A stretch of DNA of 64,000 nucleotides from Methylobacterium fujisawaense. Its GTDB lineage: Bacteria; Pseudomonadota; Alphaproteobacteria; Rhizobiales; Beijerinckiaceae. This document shows positions 29,154 to 38,059 of this stretch, one piece after another (the stretch's first letter is position 1; every line of letters begins with the position of its first letter). The DNA lies in NCBI RefSeq assembly GCF_014138435.1, contig NZ_JACJIM010000011.1, positions 62,001-126,000 on the forward strand, given 5' to 3'. The translations under genes were made by a program, and so were the position numbers. A model generated the notes under the pieces. That model did not search any database. It saw nothing but the letters and a program-made list of their open reading frames with translations, and had not been told where the DNA came from.

Positions 29154-31480
29154 TCCACGACGCGAAGATGAGCGCCCAGCTCGCCGCCGGCACCAAGCCG
29201 GCCCTCGACAATGTCAGCCGCCGCGGGATCCTCGGTGGCGCCGGCGCTCTCGTTCTGGCCCTCTCGCTGCGTCCGGCGCGAGCCGACGAGACCCAGACCG
29301 CCGAGCAGAAGGCCCAAAAATTCGGCGCCGACGGCATGCCGCACGGCTGGCGCGACGATCCGAAGATCTTCGTCGCCATCGCGCCGGACGGCACCGTCAC
29401 GGTGACCAACCACCGCTCCGACATGGGCCAGGGCATCCGGACCTCGGTGGCCTTCACGGTCGCCGACGAGCTGGAGGCCGACTGGTCGAAGGTGAAGGTG
29501 GTCCAGGCCTGGGGTGACGAGACCCGCTTCGGCAACCAGGACACCGACGGCTCGCGCTCGACCCGCCACTTCTTCCAGCACTTCCGCCACGCCGGCGCCG
29601 CCGCGCGGCTGATGCTGATCCAGGCCGCGGCCAAGCAATGGGGCGTGCCGGCCTCCGAGGTGACGGCGGTCAACCACACCCTGACCCACGCCAAGTCGGG
29701 CCGCACCCTCGGCTACGGGGCCGTGGCCCAGGCCGCCGCCGAGCTGCCGGTGCCCACCGACGTCAAGCTGAAGGACCCCAAGGACTTCCGCTACATCGGC
29801 ACCGGCAAGGTCGGGCTGATCGACAATTTCGACATCACCACCGGCAAGGCCGTCTACGGCCTCGACACCAAGCTCGACGGGATGCTCTACGCGGTCGTCG
29901 CGCGCCCGGCCGTCTATGGCGGCACGGTGAAGTCCTTCGACGACAGCGAGGCCAAGAAGGTCCCGGGCGTCGTGAAGATCTTCAAGATCGACGGCGGCAC
30001 GATCCCGTCCGAGTTCATGCCGCTCGGCGGCGTCGCCGTGGTGGCCAAGAACACCTGGGCGGCCCTGAAGGCCCGGGACGCCCTCAAGATCACCTGGGAC
30101 GACGGCCCGAACGCCGGCTACGACACCGACGCGTTCCGCAAGGAGCTGGAGGCCGCGGCCCGCAAGCCCGGCAAGGTCGTGCGCACGCAGGGCGACGTCG
30201 ACGGCGCCCTCGCCAAGGCCAAGACCAGGGTCGAGGCTGAGTACTTCGTGCCCCACCTCGCCCAGGCGCCGATGGAGCCCCCGGCGGCGGTGGCCCGCGT
30301 GAAGGACGGGTTCTGCGAGGCCTGGGCCTGCACGCAGGGTCCGCAGGCGGCCAACGACCGCCTGATGAAGGCGCTCAAGCTGCCCGACGACAAGGTCAAG
30401 GTGAACGTGACGCTGCTCGGCGGCGGGTTCGGGCGCAAGTCGAAGCCCGACTACGTGGTCGAGGCGGCGCTCTGCTCGCAGGCCGTGGGCGGCGCCCCGG
30501 TGAAGCTCGCCTGGACCCGCGAGGACGACCTGCACCACGGCTTCTACCACACGATCTCGGTGGAGCATCTGGAGGCCGGCCTCGACGACAAGGGCATGCC
30601 GGTGGCGTGGCTGCACCGCTCGGTGGCGCCGACGATCGGCTCGATCTTCGCGCCCGATCCGAAGCACGAGCTGCCGTTCGAGCTCGGGATGGGGCTGGTC
30701 AACACGCCGCTGAACATCCCGAACATGCGGCTGGAGAACCCCGAGGCTGCCGCCCATGTCCGCATCGGCTGGTTCCGCTCGGTGTCGAACATCCCGCACG
30801 CCTTCGCGATCCAGTCCTTCGTGTCGGAGCTGGCGCACGCCGCCGGCCGCGAGCCGAAGGAGTACCTGCTCGACCTCATCGGACCCGATCGCAAGATCAG
30901 CCCGACCGAGATCGGCGACGTCTGGAACTACGGCGAGGACCCGAAGCGCTACCCGATCGAGACCGGCCGCCTGCGCGGCGTGATCGAGGCGGCCGCCAAG
31001 GGGGCGGGCTGGGGGCGGCAGATGCCCAAGGGCACCGGCCTCGGCATCGCCGGCCACTACAGCTTCGTCACCTACACGGCGGTGGCGGCCGAGGTGGAGG
31101 TCGACGACAAGGGCCAGGTGAAGGTGAAGGCGATCGACATCGCGGTCGATTGCGGGCCGCAGGTGAATCCGGAGCGCATCCGCTCGCAGATGGAGGGCGC
31201 CGTGGTCATGGGGATGGGGCTCGCCCTGACCTCCGAGATCACCTTCAAGCAGGGTCGGGCGGTGCAGAACAACTTCGACGGCTACGAGGTCCTCCGGATC
31301 GACGCCGCCCCGAAGGTGGTCCGCGTGCACCTCGTGCCGACAGGCAATTGGGACGGGCCGCTCGGCGGCGTCGGCGAGCCCGGCGTGCCGCCGGTGGCGC
31401 CGGCGATCGCCAACGCGATCTTCGCAGCCACGGGCCGCCGGGTCCGGCAATTGCCGATCCGCGATCAGCTGAGCGCCTGA
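29150..31480 (+). CDS. Molybdopterin-binding large subunit, xanthine dehydrogenase family (IorB-like), Tat-exported
   Basis: A 776-residue catalytic subunit that hydroxylates an aldehyde or N-heterocycle using Mo-molybdopterin cytosine dinucleotide. Residues 22-45 (VSRRGILGGAGALVLALSL) are a twin-arginine signal, so the complex acts in the periplasm. Cofactor motifs include GGGFGRKSKPDYVVEA and, near the end, GPLGGVGEPGVPPVAPAIAN with the conserved catalytic Glu context. I use GTG 29150, coupled to the small subunit; ATG 29168 is possible. The substrate is not predictable from sequence alone. Confidence 0.92.
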   Translation: MIHDAKMSAQLAAGTKPALDNVSRRGILGGAGALVLALSLRPARADETQTAEQKAQKFGADGMPHGWRDDPKIFVAIAPDGTVTVTNHRSDMGQGIRTSVAFTVADELEADWSKVKVVQAWGDETRFGNQDTDGSRSTRHFFQHFRHAGAAARLMLIQAAAKQWGVPASEVTAVNHTLTHAKSGRTLGYGAVAQAAAELPVPTDVKLKDPKDFRYIGTGKVGLIDNFDITTGKAVYGLDTKLDGMLYAVVARPAVYGGTVKSFDDSEAKKVPGVVKIFKIDGGTIPSEFMPLGGVAVVAKNTWAALKARDALKITWDDGPNAGYDTDAFRKELEAAARKPGKVVRTQGDVDGALAKAKTRVEAEYFVPHLAQAPMEPPAAVARVKDGFCEAWACTQGPQAANDRLMKALKLPDDKVKVNVTLLGGGFGRKSKPDYVVEAALCSQAVGGAPVKLAWTREDDLHHGFYHTISVEHLEAGLDDKGMPVAWLHRSVAPTIGSIFAPDPKHELPFELGMGLVNTPLNIPNMRLENPEAAAHVRIGWFRSVSNIPHAFAIQSFVSELAHAAGREPKEYLLDLIGPDRKISPTEIGDVWNYGEDPKRYPIETGRLRGVIEAAAKGAGWGRQMPKGTGLGIAGHYSFVTYTAVAAEVEVDDKGQVKVKAIDIAVDCGPQVNPERIRSQMEGAVVMGMGLALTSEITFKQGRAVQNNFDGYEVLRIDAAPKVVRVHLVPTGNWDGPLGGVGEPGVPPVAPAIANAIFAATGRRVRQLPIRDQLSA

Positions 31481-31503
31481 ACCGTCACCCGTCGCGAGAC
31501 GTT

Positions 31504-31538
31504 GGGGCCGCAGGGGGAACCTGCGGCCCCATTCTTTT
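31504..31538 (+). terminator. Rho-independent terminator of the molybdenum hydroxylase operon
   Basis: GGGGCCGCAGG (31504-31514), loop GGGAA, CCTGCGGCCCC (31520-31530), then ATTCTTTT. The 11-bp stem is perfect. Confidence 0.9.
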
Positions 31539-31555
31539 GGAAAGTACCCGACCCG

Positions 31556-31939
31556 ATGATGCGTCCCGCCCTGACGGCCTGCCTGACCCTGATCCTGACG
31601 GCAGCCCCGGCCCTCGCCTCGCCCTGCGGCGACCGGATCGACAGCGTTTCCAAGCGGGTTCAGTCCGAGATGAGGCAGTCGATCTCCGCCTCGACCAGCG
31701 GCCAGGGCAATGCCGCCAAGCGCGGCGGCGAGGGGGTCACCGGCACGGAGGGTCAGCGGGCGAAGGAATCCCCCGAGGCGCCGCCGGAGAAGTCGGCCCA
31801 GGCCGGCCAGGGGGCGGATGCCGCCCAGCAGGCGCAGGTCGCCCTTGAAGAGGCGCGCACGGCCGACTCGAAGGGTGACGCCAAGGGCTGCGAGGCGGCC
31901 CTGTCCCGCGTCGAGCAGCAGTTGAAGAAGACACCCTGA
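31556..31939 (+). CDS. Small secreted hypothetical protein
   Basis: A 127-residue protein of unknown function. Residues 1-21 are a signal peptide ending PALASP. The mature part has two Cys (near residue 23 and in KGCEAAL), a low-complexity Gly/Glu/Gln middle and a helical end (QAQVALEEARTADSKG). The start at 31556 follows the terminator of the preceding operon; ATG 31559 is adjacent. The start codon choice excludes a longer frame running through the terminator hairpin. Confidence 0.65.
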   Translation: MMRPALTACLTLILTAAPALASPCGDRIDSVSKRVQSEMRQSISASTSGQGNAAKRGGEGVTGTEGQRAKESPEAPPEKSAQAGQGADAAQQAQVALEEARTADSKGDAKGCEAALSRVEQQLKKTP

Positions 31940-32012
31940 GGCACTTCATAGAACGGGCTGACGGGTTCGATGCGCGAGGCTGGCCGCTCCCGCATCGATC
32001 CAAGCCACCTCT

Positions 32013-32051
32013 CTCATCCTGAGGCCCGCTGCGCGGTCGCCTGAGGATGAG
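32013..32051. repeat. REP-like palindrome (CTCATCCTGAGG type)
   Basis: CTCATCCTGAGG (32013-32024) and CCTGAGGATGAG (32040-32051) pair over 11 of 12 positions around a 15-base GC-rich loop. This CTCATCCTGAGG...GGATGAG sequence is a common dispersed palindrome in Rhizobiales genomes. It lies downstream of the DUF1194 gene and may act as its transcription end. Confidence 0.7.
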
Positions 32052-32090
32052 GGGAAGGGTTCGACGTGAGCCCTGGCTGGGCTTGCCGCC

Positions 32091-32873
32091 TCACCGGCCC
32101 AGCGCGCTGATCTCGATCACGAACTTCCGCCGCAACGCCCGCGAGAAATCGCCGTAACCGGCGGCCGCAAGCAGGAACGCCCCCGGGCCGCCGATGACGT
32201 GGGCGCGGTACCATTGCTCCAGGCTCGTGCGTTCCTGCGGCAGCGGGGTCGGGAGCAGGCCGTAGCCCGGCGCCCGATAGGCCCCGGCCCCGACGACGTC
32301 GTTCTCGCCCGGCACCAGGATCGGCAGGCCGTTGACCGTCGCGCCGGTGGCGAGCAGCGCCGCATGCGCCTCCGCGAGGCTGTCGGCGTCGGTGCAATTG
32401 TCGATCCCGTCGCCGGAGACGTCGATCACCACGCGCTCGGCCGGGATCGGGAGCGTCGGGAGCACGGCGTCGGTCACCGTGCGGAACATCTGGCCGAGGC
32501 AGGTGAACTCGCCGGCCTGCCGGGGCGTGGCCCGGACGAGGGCGGCGGTCGCCGCAGCATCGACGCGGTTGGCGATCCGCCGCCAGCCGACCGCGAGGTT
32601 CGCCCGGTCCGCCCAGGTCACCATCGCGAATAGGATCCCGCCCGGATTGCCGGTGATCGCGCCGATCACCGACGGATCCTCCAAGGCCTCCGCGATGCCC
32701 TCCATCTGGAGCCGGAATCGCGATTCGTCGACGGATTGCGACACGTCCACCGAGACGACCAGCGCGGTGGCGACGCTCTCAGGTGCGGCCTTGGCGGGCG
32801 CCAGCCCGAGGAGCAGGAGGCCGGCGCCCCGCAGCGCGCCGCGGCGGATCCATCCCGAACCCGTCCGCATCAT
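32091..32873 (-). CDS. DUF1194 domain protein (von Willebrand A-like), exported
   Basis: A 260-residue protein. Residues 1-29 are a signal peptide (GLLLLGLAPAKAA). The DUF1194 core starts VVSVDVSQSVDESR, whose D43-x-S45-x-S47 is a MIDAS metal-binding motif of the vWA fold, continues with ILFAMVTWADRANLAVGW and includes ISGDGIDN-like VIDVSGDGIDNC. The function of this alphaproteobacterial family is unknown; vWA proteins usually mediate metal-dependent protein contacts. The start at 32873 precedes the signal peptide. Confidence 0.88.
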   Translation of the reverse strand: MMRTGSGWIRRGALRGAGLLLLGLAPAKAAPESVATALVVSVDVSQSVDESRFRLQMEGIAEALEDPSVIGAITGNPGGILFAMVTWADRANLAVGWRRIANRVDAAATAALVRATPRQAGEFTCLGQMFRTVTDAVLPTLPIPAERVVIDVSGDGIDNCTDADSLAEAHAALLATGATVNGLPILVPGENDVVGAGAYRAPGYGLLPTPLPQERTSLEQWYRAHVIGGPGAFLLAAAGYGDFSRALRRKFVIEISALGR

Positions 32874-33181
32874 CGGCCTCGGCGCTCCCGGAAGGCGCGG
32901 CCCTGCGGCCGTCGCGCATCCGTTAGGCCACGTTTCGACGGGACGCGAAACCGGCCTTTCGGGGGGGCCGCCGCGCGGCCCCGCCCGTCGGACCGACGCG
33001 CTGCGGGCAGGCCCGGATGCGCGTCGGCAGGGTGTCGTGCGGGCGCGAAGCCCGGCCCCGGTGAGGAGGATTCGCTCCGGCGGCGGTAGCCCGCTCATCT
33101 CGGAGGTGGCCCGTCCTCCGGCCCCATCCCTGGGCCGGCCGCGGGGTCGTCGAGGACGGCCTCGGCCGCCCCGGAAGGTGC
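32874..33181. other. Intergenic region, nothing recognised
   Basis: A 308-bp gap between two minus-strand genes. It is GC-rich and holds no gene, hairpin or promoter that I can support. Confidence 0.5.
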
Positions 33182-33409
33182 TTAGGCCGCCGCCGCCGCG
33201 GCGAGGGCGTGCCGGTTGCCGTTCAGGCCGGCGCAGAGATCGTCGATCTCGGCGAGGTCCAGCGCCTCGCCGGCCCGGCCGGCGATGGTGTCGATCAGGT
33301 GATCCTGGCGGGGATCGAACGGATGACCCTGCATCCGGTAGAACTGGTAATAGCGCAGCGCCGCCAGGACGGTGTCACGCTCGCGGTCGGTTACGGTGAA
33401 GTGCTGCAT
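33182..33409 (-). CDS. Small conserved-looking hypothetical protein
   Basis: A 75-residue acidic cytoplasmic protein, start MQHFTVTDRERDTVLAALRYY. It is mostly helical by composition, ends in a poly-Ala tail, and has no signal or known domain. The ATG has AAGGGGAAG-type RBS sequence upstream, and codon use fits the genome, so it looks real. Function unknown. Confidence 0.7.
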   Translation of the reverse strand: MQHFTVTDRERDTVLAALRYYQFYRMQGHPFDPRQDHLIDTIAGRAGEALDLAEIDDLCAGLNGNRHALAAAAAA

Positions 33410-33733
33410 GGGTAGTTGCTTCCCCTTGTGGCTTCAACGAACGCCCGGGTAGGCCGCGACGCCGATCCCGAGCTTGACTGTTGTAACCCGTGGGCAACTG
33501 CCCGACCAGTTCTTGACAGCTCGCGCCGATGTGATTCGCGTCATTTAGGATTTTGATCCTGGCCGGAGCCCAGCGATCATGGATCGAAAAATCCTTTTCT
33601 CACAACATCTTGGCAAACCGGGTCGCGAATGCCGCGCGGTCGGACCCGGCCGTCGCCCGTCCCGAGTCCCCGCATGGACCCTCATGGACTCTCACGGACC
33701 CTCATGGACCCGCGCCGCCGCCCCCGCGCCCGC
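33410..33733. other. AT-richer intergenic region with a 10-bp tandem repeat
   Basis: A 324-bp gap between two minus-strand genes. Bases 33540-33615 are AT-richer than average. A 10-bp tandem array lies at 33673-33712 just past the sirtuin stop. No gene is visible. Confidence 0.5.
33673..33712. repeat. 10-bp tandem repeat, four copies
   Basis: CATGGACCCT, CATGGACTCT, CACGGACCCT, CATGGACCCG in exact 10-bp register. It is directly 3' of the sirtuin gene and non-coding. Confidence 0.85.
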
Positions 33734-34447
33734 CTAGAGGCCGAGTTCGGCCAGATAGCGCGGCAGTTCGGCGCTCGCCGGCCCGTACCGGGCCTCGTCG
33801 AAGGCGTCGGCGTTGTCGGACGGCTCCAGGTTGACCTCGCAGGTCGGGATGCCGAGCGCCCGGGCCTGCCGGACGTAGCCCGCCGCCGGGTAGACCGCCC
33901 CCGACGTGCCCACGGCCACGAACAGGTCCGCCCCGGCGAGCGCAGCCTCGATCGCGTCGAGGTGCATCGGCATCTCGCCGAACCAGACCACGTCCGGCCG
34001 CATCCGGCCCGATGCGCCGCAGGCGGGGCAGTGATCGGCCCGGCTCAGGTCGGCGCGCCACGGCGTGACCGCACCGCAGGCGCAGCAGCGCGCCTTGAGC
34101 AATTCGCCGTGCATGTGGGTGACTGCCTGCGAGCCGGCCCGCTCGTGCAGGTCGTCGACGTTCTGCGTGCACAGGAACAGCCGCCCGCCCCGCGCGGCGA
34201 GCCGCGCCTCGGCCTGCGCCAGAGCGACATGCGCGGCGTTCGGCTCGGCCGCGACCGCGCCGCGGCGGCGATGGTCGTAAAAGTCGAGCACCGTGTCGGG
34301 GTCGGCCGCGTAGGCCTCCGGGGTGGCGAGCCGCATCGGGTCGAACCGCGCCCAGATCCCGCCGCGGTCCCGGAACGTGCCGAGCCCGCTCTCGGCCGAG
34401 ACGCCGGCCCCGGTCAGCACGAAGATCGTCCTGGGATGGTCCGTCAT
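33734..34447 (-). CDS. cobB: NAD-dependent protein deacylase, sirtuin class III (CobB-like)
   Basis: A 237-residue SIR2 enzyme that removes acyl groups from Lys using NAD. LTGAGVSAESGLGTFRD is the NAD loop, CTQNVDDLHERAG follows, HMHGEL has the catalytic His, and zinc is bound by CCACG and CPACG Cys pairs. FYDHRRR provides the Y-x-x-R motif that allows class III sirtuins to remove succinyl and malonyl groups. It may counter the PatZ-like acetyltransferase at 4.3-7.0 kb; this link is inferred. Confidence 0.93.
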   Translation of the reverse strand: MTDHPRTIFVLTGAGVSAESGLGTFRDRGGIWARFDPMRLATPEAYAADPDTVLDFYDHRRRGAVAAEPNAAHVALAQAEARLAARGGRLFLCTQNVDDLHERAGSQAVTHMHGELLKARCCACGAVTPWRADLSRADHCPACGASGRMRPDVVWFGEMPMHLDAIEAALAGADLFVAVGTSGAVYPAAGYVRQARALGIPTCEVNLEPSDNADAFDEARYGPASAELPRYLAELGL

Positions 34448-34567
34448 GCGGTGCTCCTGCTCGCCTGAGATTGGCCGGATATGTCCGCTGGCTGGCAGCG
34501 CGGTTTCTTTCGCCCAGGGTCAAGCCGAGGAATCCTGCGGCTCGCTTCACCGAGCGGGAGACACGAA

Positions 34568-35128
34568 ATGTCCGATGTTGCGCTGCTGGTCATCGATGTC
34601 CAGGAATCCTTCCGGCACAGGCCCTTCTGGAACGACGCCGATGTCCCGCCCTTCACCGAGCGCCTGCAGACGCTCATCGACGGTGCCGCGGCGCGCCGGA
34701 TTCCGATCCTGCAGATCTTCCACCTCGCCGAGAGCGGCCCCTTCGCCGCCGCCTCCGGCCATGTCCGCACCCTGGAGCCGATCGTGATCGCGCCGACGGC
34801 GATCTTCCACAAGCGCCGGCACAGCGCCCTGGTCGATAGCGGCCTGCCCGGCTGGCTGACGCAGCACGGCATACGGCGCCTGATCGTGTCCGGCATCCGC
34901 ACCGAGCAATGCTGCGAGACCACCACCCGCCACGCCTCCGACAGCGGCTGGCAGGTGGATTACGTCACCGAGGCGACGCTGACCTTCGCGATGACCCATC
35001 CCTCCGGACGCCGGTTCACGGCGGACGACATCAAGGCCCGCACCGAGCTGGTGCTGATGGACCGCTTCGCCCGCATCGCCACGGTGGAGCAGGCGCTCGC
35101 CGGTCGGGACTTGCCGGTCGCGGCATGA
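34568..35128 (+). CDS. Isochorismatase-family cysteine hydrolase
   Basis: A 186-residue hydrolase. The triad is visible: Asp10 in LLVIDVQESF, Lys in TAIFHKRRHSAL, and Cys in GIRTEQCCETTTRHA, whose cis-peptide V/I-x-x-T context is typical. Members cleave amides, ureides or vinyl ethers; nicotinamidases and ureidoacrylate or N-carbamoyl hydrolases belong here. It overlaps the GlxA-type regulator by 4 bp (ATGA), so the regulator probably controls this locus. With the nearby dihydropyrimidinase, a role in amide or ureide breakdown is plausible. Confidence 0.88.
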   Translation: MSDVALLVIDVQESFRHRPFWNDADVPPFTERLQTLIDGAAARRIPILQIFHLAESGPFAAASGHVRTLEPIVIAPTAIFHKRRHSALVDSGLPGWLTQHGIRRLIVSGIRTEQCCETTTRHASDSGWQVDYVTEATLTFAMTHPSGRRFTADDIKARTELVLMDRFARIATVEQALAGRDLPVAA

Positions 35129-36129
35129 GCGGGACGGCGCGGCGCATCCCGGTCCTCGTGGTCTTGCCGCCGCGCACCCTGCTGCTCGACCTCGCGGGAC
35201 CGGTCGAGGTCCTGCGCATCGCCGGGGCGGCTCAGGAGCGGGTCGCGTTCTCGGTGCGCTACGTGGCGCCGCAGGCGCGCACCCGCTGCTCGATCGGTCT
35301 GGATCTCGGCGGCACCGAGCCGCTGCCGGAGGCGATCGCGCCGGGCACCGTGGTGCTCGTGCCGGGCGCGTCGGCCCGGGTGCTCGGCGGCGAGGCCGAT
35401 CCGGACGAGGGCGCCGCCGAAGTGCGGATCGTCGACTGGCTGCGCGGCGCGGTCCGGCCGGGCCACACCGTGGTGACGGTCTGCGACGGTACGCTGCTGG
35501 CGGCCCGGGCCGGCCTGTTCGACGGCTATGCCTGCACCACCCATCACGCGAGCTGCGCCCGGCTCGCCGCCCTGGCGCCGCAGGCGCGGGTGCTGGAGAA
35601 CAGGCTGTTCGTGCAGGACCGGGACCGGTTCAGCAGCGCCGGCGTGACCGCGGGCGTGGACCTGATGCTCCATCTCGTCGCCGAATGGGCGGGCCCGGCC
35701 GCGGCGCTGGCGGCGGCCCGGACCCTGGTGGTCTACATGCGGCGCGGCCCCGACGACCCGCAGCTCTCACCCTGGCTCGAAGGCCGCAGCCACCTGCACC
35801 CGGTGGTGCACCGCGCCCAGGACGCGATCACCGCCGAACCCGCCCGCGCCTGGTCCCCCGAGATCCTCGGCCGCCTCGCCGGGGCGAGCCCGCGCAACCT
35901 CGCCCGGCTGTTCCGGGTCCATGCCGGGATGACGGTGACCGATGCGGTCAACCGTGCCCGGATCGCGCTGGCCCGGGACCTGATCGCCCAGACCGACCTT
36001 GCCCTGGAGCAGGTCGCCGACCGCGCGGGCTTCGGCTCGGCCCGCCACATGCGGCGGGTCTGGCGTCAGTTCCACGACGCCGCGCCCTCGAATCTCCGAA
36101 CCCAAATCTTGGTTTCGAAAGGTCCGTGA
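35125..36129 (+). CDS. GlxA-type transcriptional regulator (DJ-1/PfpI domain plus AraC HTH)
   Basis: A 334-residue regulator. The N-terminal 190 residues form a DJ-1/PfpI amidotransferase-like domain (VLVVLPPRTLLLDLAGPVEV, and VVTVCDGTLLAARAGLFDG at the nucleophile elbow). The C-terminal 100 residues are an AraC double helix-turn-helix (LAGASPRNLARLFRVHAGMT, then ALEQVADRAGFGSARHMRRV). It begins inside the stop of the hydrolase gene, so the two are coupled. Ligand unknown. Confidence 0.92.
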   Translation: MSGTARRIPVLVVLPPRTLLLDLAGPVEVLRIAGAAQERVAFSVRYVAPQARTRCSIGLDLGGTEPLPEAIAPGTVVLVPGASARVLGGEADPDEGAAEVRIVDWLRGAVRPGHTVVTVCDGTLLAARAGLFDGYACTTHHASCARLAALAPQARVLENRLFVQDRDRFSSAGVTAGVDLMLHLVAEWAGPAAALAAARTLVVYMRRGPDDPQLSPWLEGRSHLHPVVHRAQDAITAEPARAWSPEILGRLAGASPRNLARLFRVHAGMTVTDAVNRARIALARDLIAQTDLALEQVADRAGFGSARHMRRVWRQFHDAAPSNLRTQILVSKGP

Positions 36130-36141
36130 CCTTTTGCGGGT

Positions 36142-36209
36142 CCAGGGCGGAGCCCTGGGGCCTCAGGGGCACCGCCCCCGAACCCCTGCCAAAGGGGTGA
36201 GCCCTTTGG
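36142..36209. repeat. Triple-hairpin intergenic element
   Basis: Three consecutive stem-loops: CCAGGGC-GGA-GCCCTGG (36142-36158), GGGGC-ACC-GCCCC (36166-36178) and CCAAAGGG-GTGAG-CCCTTTGG (36189-36209). It follows the regulator stop by 13 bp. Composite elements of this look are dispersed in alphaproteobacterial genomes and may end transcription. Confidence 0.7.
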
Positions 36210-36333
36210 GATCCCCCTGACCACGCTCTGGACCCCGCCGGACGGCTGTGCCCTCCTCGCATCGTCCGAATCGGCGCGGACGATGCATCCGCCCGTCCCG
36301 ACAGGCGCCCGCGGGCGCGGAGGAGAGCGCATC

Positions 36334-37761
36334 ATGCCCGAATTCGACCTGGCGATCCGCGGAGGGACCGTGGTCACGGCGAGCGACACGGTGCGGGCGG
36401 ATGTCGGCGTGCGCGGCGGCCGGATCGTGGCTGTGGCCGAGGGCATCGCCGACGCCGCCCGGGTGATCGACGCCTCCGGCCTGCTGGTCCTGCCCGGCGG
36501 CATCGACAGTCATGTCCACATCGCCCAGGATTCGGGCCCCGGCATCGTCATGGCCGACGACTTCGCCAGCGCCACCCGGGCGGCGGCGGCCGGCGGCAAC
36601 ACCTGCGTGATGCCCTTCGCGCTCCAGCCCCGGGGCGCCTCCCTGCGCGGGGCGGTCGACGCCTACCGGGCCAGGGCCGAGGGCCAGTGCCACGTCGACG
36701 TGGCGATCCACATGATCATCTCGGACCCGACCGAGGCGGTGCTCGGCCAGGAGCTGCCGGCCTTGGTCGCCGACGGCTACACCTCGTTCAAGGTCTTCAT
36801 GACCTACGACGACCTCGTGCTGAACGACCGCCAGCTCCTCGACGTGTTCCACGTCGCGCGGCGGCAGGGCGCCCGGGTCATGGTCCACGCGGAGGGCTAC
36901 GACGCGATCCGCTACCTCAGCGAGCGTCTGGAGCGGGCGGGCGAGACCAGGCCCTATGGCCACGCCCTGTCGCGCCCCGAGATCGTCGAGCGGGAGGCGG
37001 CCCACCGGGCCATCAGCCACGCCGAGCTGATCGACCTGCCCATCGTGATCGTCCACGTCTCGGGCCGCGAGGCCACCGAGCAGATCGCCTGGGCTCAGGG
37101 ACGGGGCCTGAAGATCCGGGCCGAGACCTGCCCGCAATACCTGACCCTGACGGCCGAAGACATGAAGGGGCTCGGCCAGGACGATCCGATGGCGGGGTCG
37201 AAATACGTCTGCTCGCCGCCGACGCGGGATGTCGAGAGCCAGGAGGCGGTGTGGTCGGGGATCCGGCGCGGGATCTTCGACGTGGTCTCGTCCGACCATT
37301 GCCCGTTCCGCTACGACGACCCGCAGGGCAAGCTGAACCCGCGGGGTAAGACCTCCTTCCGCTGGATCCCGAACGGCATCCCCGGCATCGAGACGCGGCT
37401 GCCGGTGTTCTTCTCCGAGGGCGTCTCGAAGGGGCGCATCAGCCTCAACCAGTTCGCCGCGCTCACCGCCACGAACCACGCGAAGCTCTACGGGCTGTAC
37501 CCGCGCAAGGGCTCGATCGCCCCGGGCTTCGACGCCGACCTGACCCTCTGGGACCCGAACCGGCGCGAGACCATCCGCCAGGAGATCCTCCACCACGGCT
37601 CCGACTACACGCCGTGGGAAGGGTTCGAGGTCACCGGCTGGCCGGTGATGACCATCGCGGGCGGGCAGGTCATCGCCGAGGATGGCCGGGTCCTGTCCGA
37701 GCCGGGCCGCGGGCGGGTGCTGGACCGGGCGGTCGATCCGGCCGAGCGGCGGGAGGCGTAG
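36334..37761 (+). CDS. Dihydropyrimidinase (D-hydantoinase)
   Basis: A 475-residue cyclic amidohydrolase that opens dihydrouracil, dihydrothymine or 5-substituted hydantoins. Binuclear metal ligands are visible: His60 and His62 in GIDSHVHIAQ, carboxylated Lys153 in YTSFKVFMTYDD, His residues in VMVHAEGYDA and IVHVSGREAT, and Asp321 in VSSDHCPF. GGAGGAGAG precedes the ATG at 36334. With the adjacent regulator, amidohydrolase-like gene and ABC importer it suggests uptake and breakdown of pyrimidines or hydantoins. Confidence 0.95.
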   Translation: MPEFDLAIRGGTVVTASDTVRADVGVRGGRIVAVAEGIADAARVIDASGLLVLPGGIDSHVHIAQDSGPGIVMADDFASATRAAAAGGNTCVMPFALQPRGASLRGAVDAYRARAEGQCHVDVAIHMIISDPTEAVLGQELPALVADGYTSFKVFMTYDDLVLNDRQLLDVFHVARRQGARVMVHAEGYDAIRYLSERLERAGETRPYGHALSRPEIVEREAAHRAISHAELIDLPIVIVHVSGREATEQIAWAQGRGLKIRAETCPQYLTLTAEDMKGLGQDDPMAGSKYVCSPPTRDVESQEAVWSGIRRGIFDVVSSDHCPFRYDDPQGKLNPRGKTSFRWIPNGIPGIETRLPVFFSEGVSKGRISLNQFAALTATNHAKLYGLYPRKGSIAPGFDADLTLWDPNRRETIRQEILHHGSDYTPWEGFEVTGWPVMTIAGGQVIAEDGRVLSEPGRGRVLDRAVDPAERREA

Positions 37762-37856
37762 CCTTGGCCCGCCGCTTGCTCTCCGGTGTCGGATGGCGGG
37801 CGACACAGGGGGAATCGATGTTGCGGACGCGGCGTCGACCGGATCGAGCGCGGGTC

Positions 37857-37878
37857 CCCTCTCCCGTGCGGGAGAGGG
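37857..37878. repeat. CCCTCTCCCG palindrome, copy 1
   Basis: CCCTCTCCCG-TG-CGGGAGAGGG, perfect 10-bp arms. Its right flank (GGGTGAGGGG) mirrors the left flank of copy 2, so the two copies form one larger inverted repeat. Confidence 0.85.
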
Positions 37879-37963
37879 ACAGGGTGAGGGGCGTGCGGCT
37901 TCCGGATAGGGCGCGCATGGCAAGGGTGTGCCCCGTCCTGAACGTTCTCGTCCCTCACCCCTA

Positions 37964-37985
37964 CCCTCTCCCGCACGGGAGAGGG
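37964..37985. repeat. CCCTCTCCCG palindrome, copy 2
   Basis: CCCTCTCCCG-CA-CGGGAGAGGG, perfect arms, in the 298-bp gap between the dihydropyrimidinase and ABC ATPase genes and inverted relative to copy 1. Confidence 0.85.
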
Positions 37986-38059
37986 GGCGTGTCGCGGCCT
38001 TCAAGAGTGATCGTGCGACTCTTGTATCTTGCACATCGCCGGAAGCAGGCGAGCCTCAC

